9,773 nt of DNA. It comes from Planctomycetaceae bacterium (lineage in GTDB: Bacteria; Planctomycetota; Planctomycetia; Planctomycetales; Planctomycetaceae). Shown in pieces: positions 1 to 9,400 of this stretch; the first letter of the stretch is position 1, and each line of letters starts with the position of its first letter. Under the pieces are notes generated by a model, which searched no databases, was not told where the DNA came from, and worked only from the letters and a program-made list of their open reading frames with translations. Location: assembly GCA_947463775.1 (NCBI GenBank), contig CANHVD010000175.1, positions 1-9,773 on the forward strand. The letters run 5' to 3'. A program made the position numbers and the translations under genes.

Positions 1-1
1 C

Positions 2-103
2 AAGGAATTGAATGCCGAGATGGCTTCTCAATGTCCAGGGATCACAGAGCAGAAGACATCTATGGCCGACACGCACGGCTCTTGCACCGCTCCAAAGCGA
101 TAA
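2..103 (+). CDS. C-terminal tail of an unidentified plus-strand gene (5' end outside window)
   Basis: A plus-strand frame is open from the left edge and stops with TAA at 101-103. It gives 33 residues beginning KELNAEMASQ and ending CTAPKR. I do not recognise the product and assign no function. The main support is position: the stop lies 25 bases before a strong terminator, which is where a gene end is expected. A competing frame beginning at base 1 is open to 213, but it reads straight through the terminator hairpin and has unconvincing composition. The third forward frame hits a stop almost at once. The tail is hydrophilic, with two cysteines and no membrane segment. Without the upstream sequence it cannot be excluded that this is non-coding. 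Confidence 0.4.
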   Translation, partial: KELNAEMASQCPGITEQKTSMADTHGSCTAPKR

Positions 104-128
104 TTGCAGGCTCGCTTTCGCATAATAG

Positions 129-165
129 AAAAACTCCGGTCCCAAATCAGGACCGGAGTTTTTTT
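129..165. terminator. Strong bidirectional intrinsic terminator
   Basis: A perfect stem pairs 129-142 (core ACTCCGGTCC) with 150-163 around a 7-base loop at 143-149. On the plus strand the stem runs into seven T (159-165). On the minus strand the complementary A-run at 129-133 supplies a five-base U-tract. The hairpin therefore suits both the plus-strand gene ending at 103 and the minus-strand transcript arriving from the kinase stop at 349, about 185 bases away. The stem and both tracts are seen directly; activity in both directions is inferred. Confidence 0.92.
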
Positions 166-348
166 ACGCGCGGAACGAGGCTTTGGTGGCCAGTCGCGAG
201 GGATCTGCTCTGAGGTCCCGTCTTATGGAAGAAAGCTGATCGCCAGCCCGCGCCGCTACAAATGCCCGCTCCGCTCCAAAAGATTGAGCAGACTTGTGCT
301 GACTTGATCCTGAAAGATGATGCAAACCATGGCGGCTGGAACCCCGCT
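166..348. other. Non-coding spacer / 3' UTR of the kinase transcript
   Basis: No convincing gene is seen in these 183 bases. Short frames crossing it on either strand either read through the terminator or overlap the end of the kinase gene in another frame. It most likely forms the 3' untranslated part of the minus-strand adhesin-kinase mRNA. I see no tRNA-like fold or other clear RNA structure. Confidence 0.6.
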
Positions 349-3006
349 TCAAACCTCCGCCGGCAATTCGATTCGCGAACTGATTTCTTCCAGTTCCAGA
401 AGCATGGCTTCGATAGTGGCGTCATCACGTTCTTCGGCTGCGAGCTGAAGCTTCCGCGATGGTTCTGTGAAGGCAGCGAAGCCCACTGTTCCACCGGTGC
501 CTTTCAGGCGATGAGCGATCTCGCGGACTTCCTGATAATCCATTCTGACCTGAGCTGCCCGCAGGCTCAGCATTGTGTCATCCATACAACCAACGAACGA
601 CTCGACGATCTCGCGGAATTCCGGAATGTCCAGTGGCAGAGTGGAGTGAATTGGTCTGCGGACCGTATTGCGAAACTCTCTTCCTGATTCTGAATCCAGG
701 GGCTGGTTTCGATCGAGACCTCGGATCCCGGCGATTCCCGGCAACTGATCGAGAATCTCATCCAGCGAATCTCCGGTAATGGATGTTGAAGCAGACTGAG
801 TTGCGTCGACCCTTGCGATGCGGCTGTTCGATGCAGGATGCTCGAGCGGTACGGGCAGTTCAGGTGGCGCATCGGTTGTTTCGAGGTATTCCGCGATAGT
901 GCTCAACAGCAAATCGATGTTGATCGGTTTCGTCAGGAATCCGGAGCAGCCCGCTGTGACACAACGCTGGCGATCCTGTTCCATGACGTTGGCCGTGAAT
1001 GCCAGAATTGGCGTTTTCAAACCCTGGTCACGCAGGGTCCGTGTGGCCGTGAAACCGTCCATCACAGGCATCTGCATGTCCATCAACAGCAGGTCATAAG
1101 TGCCGCGGCTGGCTTTTTCGACCGCAATGGCACCGTTCTCGGCTTCGTCGACTGTCAGTCCGGCTTTTCGCAGAACGAGACCAGCCAGTTGACGGTTGGC
1201 CTGCGTATCGTCCGTGATCAGAACTCGTGCCGGCTTGAAATAGACTCTCAGGCCATGTTGTTTGCTTCGTGATGAAGACCGGAATTTCTCGGAAGCCTGC
1301 TCAACGTCCAGCATCGGAACACCAGACAGATCGCCAGTCGCGATGGAGAAGTAAAATGTGCTTCCAACCCCCGGTTCACTTTGGACTGCAATTTGTCCGC
1401 CCATGGCTTCGGTCAGGCGTTTACTGATGGCAAGCCCCAGCCCTGTTCCGCCGAAGCGACGAGTGACTGATGAGTCCGCCTGCATGAATTCCTGAAACAG
1501 TCGACCTATCTGTTCCTGGGTCATTCCGATACCGGTGTCGGTGACTTCAAACCTCAGGAAGGGCTGGCCATTCTTTTCTTCCATGCTGGCCACAATCCGG
1601 ACACCGCCTTCAGCCGTGAACTTAATGGCGTTGCCCACCAGATTCATCAGGATCTGACGCAGGCGAGTCGGGTCAGCCTGAATTGTTTCCGGGATGGCAC
1701 CACGCAGGTTGATCGAAAGGCTCAATGACTGTTGCTCAGCCTTCATTCGCAGAACATTGACGACTTCATTCATTAGCTGGTATGGACTGCATTCACGAAT
1801 TTCAAGTTCCAGTTTGCCGGCTTCGATCTTGGAGAAGTCAAGGATATCATTGATCAACTCAACGAGGTGAGTACCGCTGGCGTGAATCGTGTCGAGATAA
1901 GTTGTTCGTATAGATTCAGAATCCTCGAGACCACGGCGAAGGATGTCTGTGAAACCGACGATCGCATTCATCGGGTTTCGAATCTCATGGCTCATATTGG
2001 CAAGGAAGTCGCCTTTCGCCTTATTCGCAGCGTCAGCTTCTTCCTTGGCAAGTTTCAAGTCGATTTTATTCTTCTCAAGTTGAGTCACATCGTCCAGTGA
2101 TACCATGACCCCACGGATCTTGCCTTCATTCCCGAACAGCGGAGAGCAGTTGACTTTGAAGATCCGTTTTTCGCCGGATGGATCAACAAAATCCATCGTG
2201 ACTCCTGAGACTGGTCGTTCTGCAAGGCCGCACTCAGTCCAGGGCATTGTTGTCGAATTGTCTGTTCGCTTCAGGCTCATCTCACTTGTTTTGCGGCCCA
2301 CGAGTGAATCTGCTGAGCATCGAGCTGTTCTTGACAGCGCATTATTGGCGAGCAGGATTCGGTCATCGAGGCTGACGATCATCAGTCCTTCATTCAGAAT
2401 GTCCAGGGCTTCTCGCACGCGTCTCGGGACGGCACGTGAGGGATCCAGATTTTTGAGCACGAATCGCAGAAACAGACGGAACGAAAAGAATCCGGAAACA
2501 GCAACGAACATCAGTAACTGCAGTTGAGCATTTTCCGCGAAAGCGTACCAGCGGCCGGAGTCAAGTGGCAGAAAGCTCACTTCCAGTTTGCCCCAGATAC
2601 CTTCTGATGTGTGAGATAACGGGACCTGCATAAAACTAGCGTTGGAATTGTCCCCCATCGTCTCGGGCCACAATTCTTCGTGGTCACCAACCGCAACGAC
2701 CAGAACTCCGTCAGCTCGTCGAACGCCAAGGCTGCGAACCTGTTTTTGTCGAGTCGCTACATTGCGCAGGATCTGCTCGATGCCGGTGCGGTCATTGTTG
2801 GACAACAGTAAGGACGTGCTGAACGCCAGCGACTCCGTGAGCTGCGCGCGTCCCTGAGTGATCTCGACATTCTGGTCGGGAAGCAGGCCGAGAAAGTTGG
2901 CTGTGATCAATATCCCGACCATCGAACACACGAGGCCGATTGTAATTCTTGAAGCAGCAGTCAGGTTTTTCATATTCAGAATTTCTGGTACCAGAAAGTA
3001 ATGCAA
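349..3006 (-). CDS. Membrane-bound hybrid histidine kinase (sensor-PAS-HisKA-HATPase-REC-HPt)
   Basis: This 885-residue inner-membrane kinase should autophosphorylate on His and pass phosphate His-Asp-His to a separate response regulator. Membrane segments lie near residues 19-42 and 160-187 and bracket a roughly 115-residue periplasmic sensor. A PAS domain (about 197-308) precedes HisKA (about 330-395), with H340 in SHEIRNPMNAIV. The ATPase domain (about 435-556) has the N-box N455/N459, G1 DTGIGM (490-495) and G2 GGTGLGL (519-525). The receiver (about 593-708) has acidic pair D599/D600, phosphoacceptor D643, T671 and K693. The HPt domain (about 790-875) has H832 in AHRLKG. All catalytic residues are present. 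There is no DNA-binding or enzymatic output domain, so a partner regulator must be elsewhere. The gene follows the giant surface-protein gene on the same strand. Two starts are possible: Met1 (3006) or Met12 (2973). Neither has a clear ribosome binding site. Met12 begins MKNLTAAS just before the first membrane helix and seems more natural. Confidence 0.96.
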   Translation of the reverse strand: MHYFLVPEILNMKNLTAASRITIGLVCSMVGILITANFLGLLPDQNVEITQGRAQLTESLAFSTSLLLSNNDRTGIEQILRNVATRQKQVRSLGVRRADGVLVVAVGDHEELWPETMGDNSNASFMQVPLSHTSEGIWGKLEVSFLPLDSGRWYAFAENAQLQLLMFVAVSGFFSFRLFLRFVLKNLDPSRAVPRRVREALDILNEGLMIVSLDDRILLANNALSRTARCSADSLVGRKTSEMSLKRTDNSTTMPWTECGLAERPVSGVTMDFVDPSGEKRIFKVNCSPLFGNEGKIRGVMVSLDDVTQLEKNKIDLKLAKEEADAANKAKGDFLANMSHEIRNPMNAIVGFTDILRRGLEDSESIRTTYLDTIHASGTHLVELINDILDFSKIEAGKLELEIRECSPYQLMNEVVNVLRMKAEQQSLSLSINLRGAIPETIQADPTRLRQILMNLVGNAIKFTAEGGVRIVASMEEKNGQPFLRFEVTDTGIGMTQEQIGRLFQEFMQADSSVTRRFGGTGLGLAISKRLTEAMGGQIAVQSEPGVGSTFYFSIATGDLSGVPMLDVEQASEKFRSSSRSKQHGLRVYFKPARVLITDDTQANRQLAGLVLRKAGLTVDEAENGAIAVEKASRGTYDLLLMDMQMPVMDGFTATRTLRDQGLKTPILAFTANVMEQDRQRCVTAGCSGFLTKPINIDLLLSTIAEYLETTDAPPELPVPLEHPASNSRIARVDATQSASTSITGDSLDEILDQLPGIAGIRGLDRNQPLDSESGREFRNTVRRPIHSTLPLDIPEFREIVESFVGCMDDTMLSLRAAQVRMDYQEVREIAHRLKGTGGTVGFAAFTEPSRKLQLAAEERDDATIEAMLLELEEISSRIELPAEV
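2982..2997. promoter_or_regulatory. Perfect 16-bp palindrome before the alternative kinase start
   Basis: TTTCTGGTACCAGAAA is perfectly self-complementary with no spacer. It ends 8 bases upstream of the ATG at 2973. If translation starts there, the palindrome lies in the leader and could be a dimeric repressor site or a small hairpin near the ribosome entry site. If translation starts at 3006 it falls inside codons 4-9. A perfect 16-mer palindrome has a chance of about 1 in 65,000 per position, so one in a 10-kb window is suggestive but not compelling. The symmetry is seen; regulatory function is inference. Confidence 0.35.
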
Positions 3007-3065
3007 TGCTCAGGATTCATCATCAGTCACGAAGATTCATTTCGGAGAATCTCGGGTGACAGGCC
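3007..3065 (-). other. Short intergenic gap between surface-protein and kinase genes
   Basis: Only 59 bases separate the TAA of the giant gene from the first possible kinase start (92 if the start is 2973). No terminator with a U-tract is present, only a weak GAGA/TCTC stem near 3043-3051. No recognisable sigma-70 promoter or Shine-Dalgarno sequence is evident. This supports co-transcription of the two genes from a promoter outside the window. Confidence 0.6.
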
Positions 3066-3419
3066 TTACGTCTTTGGTGGCGGAGTGGCTTTGTTCAGGC
3101 GGGCTTGTTCGCGGTCCATAATCGTTTGCAGGGATTCCTTGTCATCGTCCTTCCCTTCGCCATCAATCACCATCAGCGGGTCAAGCATGGTCCATGCCGG
3201 AATCTGAGAGAGCACTCCCGAGAGCAGCATGCCACCTCGAACCGCCCAGATCAGGTAACCCACAGAGAAGCCGGTCGTGACAACACCGACCGACCCAACG
3301 ACTCGGCCATCCATACTGACGTTACGGCTGAGCTTCTTCTCGAACGAGTCAATCTGTTCTTCCGTACGAGCCGCAAGCTCCCGGTAGAACTCCTGGCGCT
3401 GGAGTTCCAGCGGTGTTAG
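3066..3419 (-). other. C-terminal helix, membrane segment(s) and charged tail of the giant protein
   Basis: A charged helical stretch (LTPLELQRQEFYRELAARTE onward, 3315-3419) leads into hydrophobic VVGSVGVVTTGFSVGYLIWA, then VRGG, then a second segment MLLSGVLSQIPAWTMLDPLM. A 32-residue tail rich in Asp, Glu and Lys ends in PPPKT. From memory, a similar ending (glycine-rich hydrophobic segment, RGG, LSxxPAW, DPL) recurs at the C-terminus of other bacterial giant repeat proteins; no formal family name comes to mind. It probably anchors the protein in the membrane. Confidence 0.65.
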
Positions 3420-6400
3420 AGCCGTATGAACATCCCAACGTTGCGACATAGATCCTGATGCGCCAGTGTACGCTTCACCAAAAGAATATCGTCGTCCAGC
3501 ATCTCTATCGGTCGCTGTCGTGCTGGCTGATGCAGAGGTTGCAAGCGTTCTACCGGCGTCACCTTCCTGGATTTGCACCTGCGGAACAAATCCTGCCATA
3601 TCGTCGTCTGAGTTAGCAGCGGCAGAAACTCCGATGGCCAACTGTTCATCGTCCTCCTCGGAAGTGCTGTGAGCTGCGATTGCATTTGCCGCAGGTGCCC
3701 CCGTTGTGTTGCTGGTCCCGCTCGAACTTGAAGCCGTCGATGTGGTCGAAGAAGTGCCCGAGGTCGAATTGGTGGTCGCCGTCCCGGATGAAGTGGTCGT
3801 TGTGCCTGTACTATTCCCGGAAGACGTCCCGCCGGAAGTACCACCTCCCACAAGAGGTGCCTGCACAAAGAGGCTCGCTGTCATTGTTGCTCCGGTAGTC
3901 TGACCATCAGAGCCTGCAAACCGAAAGCTGTCTGAGCCGAAGTAGCCTGTTGCGGGCGTGTACGTGAAGCTTCCATCAGGCCTTATCGTGACCGTACCGT
4001 GAGACGGCCCCTGGATCAGAACTACCGAAATGGAAGAGTCGTCCACATCGGTCGCTCTCAACAGAAGACCCGGAGTTGTTGCTGTCAGGGGCTGGCCGGA
4101 AAACGTTTCGCCGCTGTAATTCAGCAAGACCGGAGCATCATTGACCGCGATGACGCTGTGTGTGAACTGCGATGAGACGGTTGCACCCGCAGCATCTGTA
4201 GCGGTCACCCTGAGCACAGCGGTTCCGAAGGCATTTGTTTTTGCCAGCACCGAAAGAACTCCGGTGTTGGCATTGATACTAACGGAGTCAAGCAGTCCTG
4301 CCGTCTGGCTGACGGTCGTTACTGTATACGTCAGCGATTCCAGATCCGGATCGTGGAAACTGGCTGCTGTGGTGATTAACTGAAGACCGGCGTCTTCATT
4401 GACGGAAGTGTTCAGGATTCCGGACGTAATCGGACCTTCATTCACATTGGTAATGCCGAAAGCCACGTTTCGAACATTATCCGGATCACCGGCAATGGCG
4501 GAGTCATTGACTTGCCCTGTCACCAGAAAACTCCGACGGGCCTCATAATCAAGGCTGACACCGGCTTTGAGATAGAGCACATTAGCTCCATCCAGTTCAA
4601 AGAATGTCGCATCAGTTCCAGCGATCGAAATACTGCTAGTGCCAATGCCATCGTCGGTCACGATGAACTGACCGATTCGCAACCGACTGTTGAGCACTGT
4701 ATTCTCGGCGATCGACACTCTCGTTCGCACAAAGTCCAGTGTGGCTGGCTGGTTAACGGTCAGCGTGACGGTCACCGGAGAACTGTTCGATTCTCCATCA
4801 TTGACGAAGTACGTGAATGTGTCGACTCCCGAGAATCCCGCCCTCGCCCGATACCAGAACGTGCCATTCGCGTTCATTCCGAATGCGGCGGCATTGGCAG
4901 GGCCGGACTGGATCACAGCTGTCATAGAATCATTATCCGGATCCATATCATTGTTCAGAACTCCGGAAGATGGACTGGAAACAGATAACTGCTGAGTGCC
5001 ATCGACCGCATAGGAATCTGCGGTTCCCTGAGACACGTGATTCACGGTCAGCACGAATCCGGCCGTACTGCTGGCACCATTGAGGTCTGTGACCGTGATG
5101 TTAATCGGAACGGTATGCTCAGAGGCATGGCTCAATGATTGTCCGCTGCGGAGTCGTAACTCGCCATTGACGACTTCAAATCGAGTGTCGTCAACTGTTG
5201 CGGTATGTCGGTCTCCGAAATCCACATCTGTAAATGTTAAACGGGCGACGGAAGCTCCCGAGATTCCTTCCGTCACACGCAGGTCTGACAGAGCGAGGTT
5301 ATTCGGTGCGGAGTTGTTAACCGCAACAACGAACGGCCCGCCGGTCATTGAATGAGTCCCGTCTTCGTCGGTTCCGGACACGGTGATGGATCGCGTTCCA
5401 CCGGGAGTCGCGTAGACGTGGGACACTGAGCTGAGATTTCCGGCGACCGTTTCTGAAGGAGTACCGTCACCCCAGTTTATGGTCCATGACGTAATCGCGT
5501 CCTGCCCCGGATCAGTCGACGACAGATTCAGGATGTAGTTCGCTCCGCTGTTGACCGACGAATCTCCACTGACCGTGATGATTGGCGGCGTGTTGGTGAC
5601 GGTCAGCGTTGTTGTCACAACCGTTGACAGTCCTGCAGCATCCGTCACTCTCAGCCGGACATTGCGAATTCCATCGTCGTTGACACCCGGGCTGTCGGTG
5701 ATCAGCTGGGCCCATGTTCGCGTGGGATTGATTCCGGTTGCATCGTCGAAGACACTGTCACCATCAAGATCCCATTCATAGGTCAAAACATCACCATCGG
5801 GGTCGTTCGATCCGGTTGCATTGACAGTCAGATCCCGCCCCTCGGCAATAACGTACGGACCGTCCATGATCGCGTCAGGAGCTTCATTGACGTTGGTCAC
5901 GGTCAACGAGAAAGTGACAGTGCCATCCGGGCTTCCCCCGACGTCGATGTCATCAATCTGCAGATCCACAGTCAGAAAAGTCTGACTTTCGAAGTTCAGC
6001 AGAGTCGAAGTGTTAATGTACAGACCCTCTCCGATGACAGAGAACATGGAGGCATCTGCGCCCACCAGTGATAACTGATTATTGCCGAGGGCATCGTCGA
6101 CGATTGTGAGATCTGTCACTTTGACGAACGTGCTGGAGTTCGCGTTTTCCGCGATCGAAGCCATTAGCGGAGTTATGGCGATCGAAGGTGCTTCATTCAC
6201 ATCCGTGATTGCAAGCGAAAACACTTTTGCGTCATCTGGAGATCCTGCATACGCCGGGTCATCGACTTCAATCGTCACGCCGACTGTTGCGGTCGTTTCA
6301 TGATCAAAGATCGCTCCGGCTCTCAGGTAGAGTTCCTGCCCGATCAACTCAAAGAGACCGGCATTCACACCACTCAGACTCAGGTTGTTTGTGCCAATAC

Positions 6401-9400
6401 CGTCATCGCTGATCGAAATTGAAGCAAGGTGAACTGCCGTTCCGATGGGGGTGTTTTCGCTCACAGATGACGTGATTGCGGTGATAGAAAGTGCTGGCGA
6501 AGTATTGATATCGATCGTAGTCAGGGTTGTTGTGACACGTCTGCCGGCTCCGCTGGAGTCAGTCGCTACGAGATCCAGGGTTACGGTCGGTTCGGCAATC
6601 GGATTGATCTGCACGCCTGACTTGAGTTTCAATTGTCCGGAAACGATCTCGAAGCGGGTATCGCTGACGGTGATCGTGTGAGTATCCCCCGCATCGGGAT
6701 CCGTGACGGTGACATTGCCGACTACCGCGGCGTTCGTGTATCCCGCGAAAGAACTGCTGGAAACATTCACCGTCGTGGGGGCATCGTTAACAGATTGCAC
6801 GGTCAAAGTCACCGTGACTGGTGCCAGGACGTTGGTGCCGTCCGTGAGACGATAAGTAAATGAGTCTGTTCCGTTGAAATTGGCCTGCGGTGTATAGGAG
6901 AACGTGCCATCGCTGTTCATCGTGAAAGCTTGACTGCGAGTCGGATTCGTCCACGATGCTACGGAGAGTGTGTCTCCATCCGGATCACTATCGTTTCTCA
7001 GGACTCCGGTCGGGCCGGCTTCTGCCGAGCCGATCGTCGTGAATGTTCCCGTCATGGAGCGATAGTCGGCCAGGACCTGGGCGGCCGTCACTGACGTTCG
7101 CGAAGCTCGGAATTCATCAATGGCTCCATCGAATGTCCGTGTCGTCGCGGCCGCATGGTTGCCAATTGTGAGTTGCAGGGACGAGTCGTTCAGCATTGAT
7201 CCTGATGGCGTGTAGATTTCGCTGACCGCAAACTGAACACCATTGATGAAAATCTTCGGATCGGTCGTCGGTGTCCCCGCGTTGTAGACCACCGTGATTT
7301 GGTACCAGCCACCGCTCAATGCGATGACTCCATTATTGGTTTTCCATTCTCCCTGAGTTGTGCGGAATCCATGATCGAAAAGAATCGCCCCGTCTGCAGT
7401 CACCTGCAGACCCCAGCCGGCTGCTCCTCCCCCGCCTGCTAACGTCGTCGCCGCTTTGTCGGCAATTCGACCGAATCCACCTTCTCCCCAGCCATCTGGA
7501 TTGATCCAGGCAGAGATTGTCCCTCCACTGGCGAAGATGTTGTTCAGATCTGTCGACGATCCCAGCTTGATGTTGTCATCCACTCCGTCAAAATCTCTGG
7601 CCGAGGCACTGATGCCGCCGCTGATCGCTGTCGCTCCCGAGGTTGTGACAGTCAGTGCATTGGACGAGGAATCAACGGGCGTGCCGTTCATGTGCAGAAC
7701 AGCTTCCTGATTGGTCCAGACTGCTCCGGAATTCTGAACATTCGCAGCGCCGGAATTCCCGTAGTACATCCAGACAAAGTCTGTGTTTGATGCGGCGTCG
7801 ATCTGAGGAATTCGCACCCAGACTCGCGAGGTTCCCGATTCGTCCCACGACTCAATTTCGTAGTCCAGTAATGTTCCGTCGCCGTCAACGAATCTCAAAT
7901 CGTGGCCGTTGTTCAGCGTCTTCGAGTAATCAATTCTCGTGGCGTCAAGAGTCACAAGGACTGCCTGATTGGTCAGCGCTGTGCCCGCCCCATTGTTGAA
8001 CGTCAGTCTTTGACGCGTCGTCCATTGGTTGTTGAACCAGCCGGGAACTCCGGTTGCGAGTGTCGTATCTTCAAGCAGCGTATAGCTGTCAGATGTTGCT
8101 GTCGGAGCGAGATTCACTCGATTCAGAGTCAACGTGGCAGTATCAGAATTCGTGCTCCAGGCCGTTGTGCCGCCGCGACCTGTGACTCCCAGATCAACCT
8201 TGGCCCCGGCCGTTCCGGTTGACTGATCCCACGCGACGTAACTCATCGTGGCTGTGCCGGCGGCTGTTCCACTTCCCGCAAATCGAATTTGATCCGTGGA
8301 TCGCAGCAGTAACGAACTGTTGGCAGAAACAGATCCGAAATTCACCCAGGTCGTGCCGTTGGTTGAGTATTGCCAGTTGCCAGTCCCGGTCGCGGCTGTG
8401 ACGGAGATTCCTCTCAGCGCACCAGTATCAACATCTGTCACGGAAGTCCCCAACAGACTGCTCACCGTGGTGGCCGCCGAGTTTTCGTTGGCAATGATGG
8501 TGCCCAGCGTTGGGGATACAGCGGTCAGTACCGGTGCATCGTTCACACCGGTAATCGTTACAGTGACTCGAGCCGTATCTGAGTTTCCGTTGCCATCGGA
8601 CACGGTGTAACGAAACGAATCTGTTGTGGTTGCTCCTGCCGCGAGTGATTCAAATTGCCCGTTGGGGTTGTATGTAACAGAACCGTTCGTTCCCACGGTT
8701 ACACTGCCCCGCGTTGAATCAGTCGATGTGTCTGTCGAAGTGACAGTAATCCCAGCCTGAGTTCCCGCGACAGCATTAAAGTTGTTCAGAGCCTGAGTGC
8801 CCGACAACGCCGTATCGTAGAGCCGGAAGAGTGCCATTTCACCGGCGAATGGATCCGCACCTGCGACGGAAAAGACACTGGCCGATCCATCAATATTGCC
8901 AAGTGCAAAGTTCTCTGTGATGTCAGACCATGACGTGAAGCCAGAGTTCGAATCAGTGCCAACGGAAACGCCGTTGACAAACATTTCAATCGAGGCCACT
9001 CCGGCGTTCAGACGCACAGAGCCCATAAACTGCACGAAGTCTCCGGTGGCTAACTGAGCACTGATGTCCGAAGTCACGACGACTTCTGCTGTCCCCGAAT
9101 AGACGGAATACTCAAGCTGTGTTCCATTGAGTCGCAGTGACAAACCACTGCCCGGCTGTGCAGTTCCGGAATCAATCAGGATGTACTTCTTTGTCAGTTC
9201 ATCCGGACGAAACCAGAGTTCCATTGCCCCTGTGCCATCAGTAGGATTGCCGGGAAGTGACGCCACTGGCACACTGCTATAGGCACCGGAAGTTGCTGAT
9301 CCGTTGAAGTCAAAGGACGACAGAATGCCATGATGATGGCTTGGTGTAACTGCGCTACGAGTCACTCCCGTGCCAAGATTCAGCCCGAAACCGGTGTTGG

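Noticed and set aside
31..213. Plus-strand open frame of 60 codons
   Set aside because: It reads through the complete terminator hairpin and T-tract and resembles no protein; the alternative frame stopping at 103 fits the context better.
262..687. Plus-strand open frame of 141 codons opposite the kinase C-terminus
   Set aside because: It is antisense to the HPt-encoding part of a well-supported kinase and has no recognisable domain; it is a shadow frame.
838..1272. Plus-strand open frame of 144 codons opposite the receiver domain
   Set aside because: The opposite strand carries an intact receiver with all catalytic residues; the antisense translation shows no protein-like motifs.
3040..3056. 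Inverted repeat in the intergenic gap considered as a terminator
   Set aside because: Only four base pairs (GAGA/TCTC) match and no U-tract follows, so it is too weak to separate the two genes.
3066..3305. PEP-CTERM, LPXTG or dockerin-type C-terminal sorting signal
   Set aside because: There is no LPXTG or PEP motif before the hydrophobic segment, no short Arg-rich end after it, and no paired dockerin calcium loops; instead a 32-residue charged tail follows.
3696..3854. Low-complexity tract considered as a tandem DNA repeat or CRISPR-like array
   Set aside because: Codons vary irregularly and there is no fixed repeat unit or spacer; the pattern is explained by Ser/Thr/Gly-rich coding.
3706..3903. 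Plus-strand frame rich in Val, Glu and Pro
   Set aside because: It is the antisense reading of the Ser/Thr/Gly linker; low-complexity composition creates a stop-free opposite frame.
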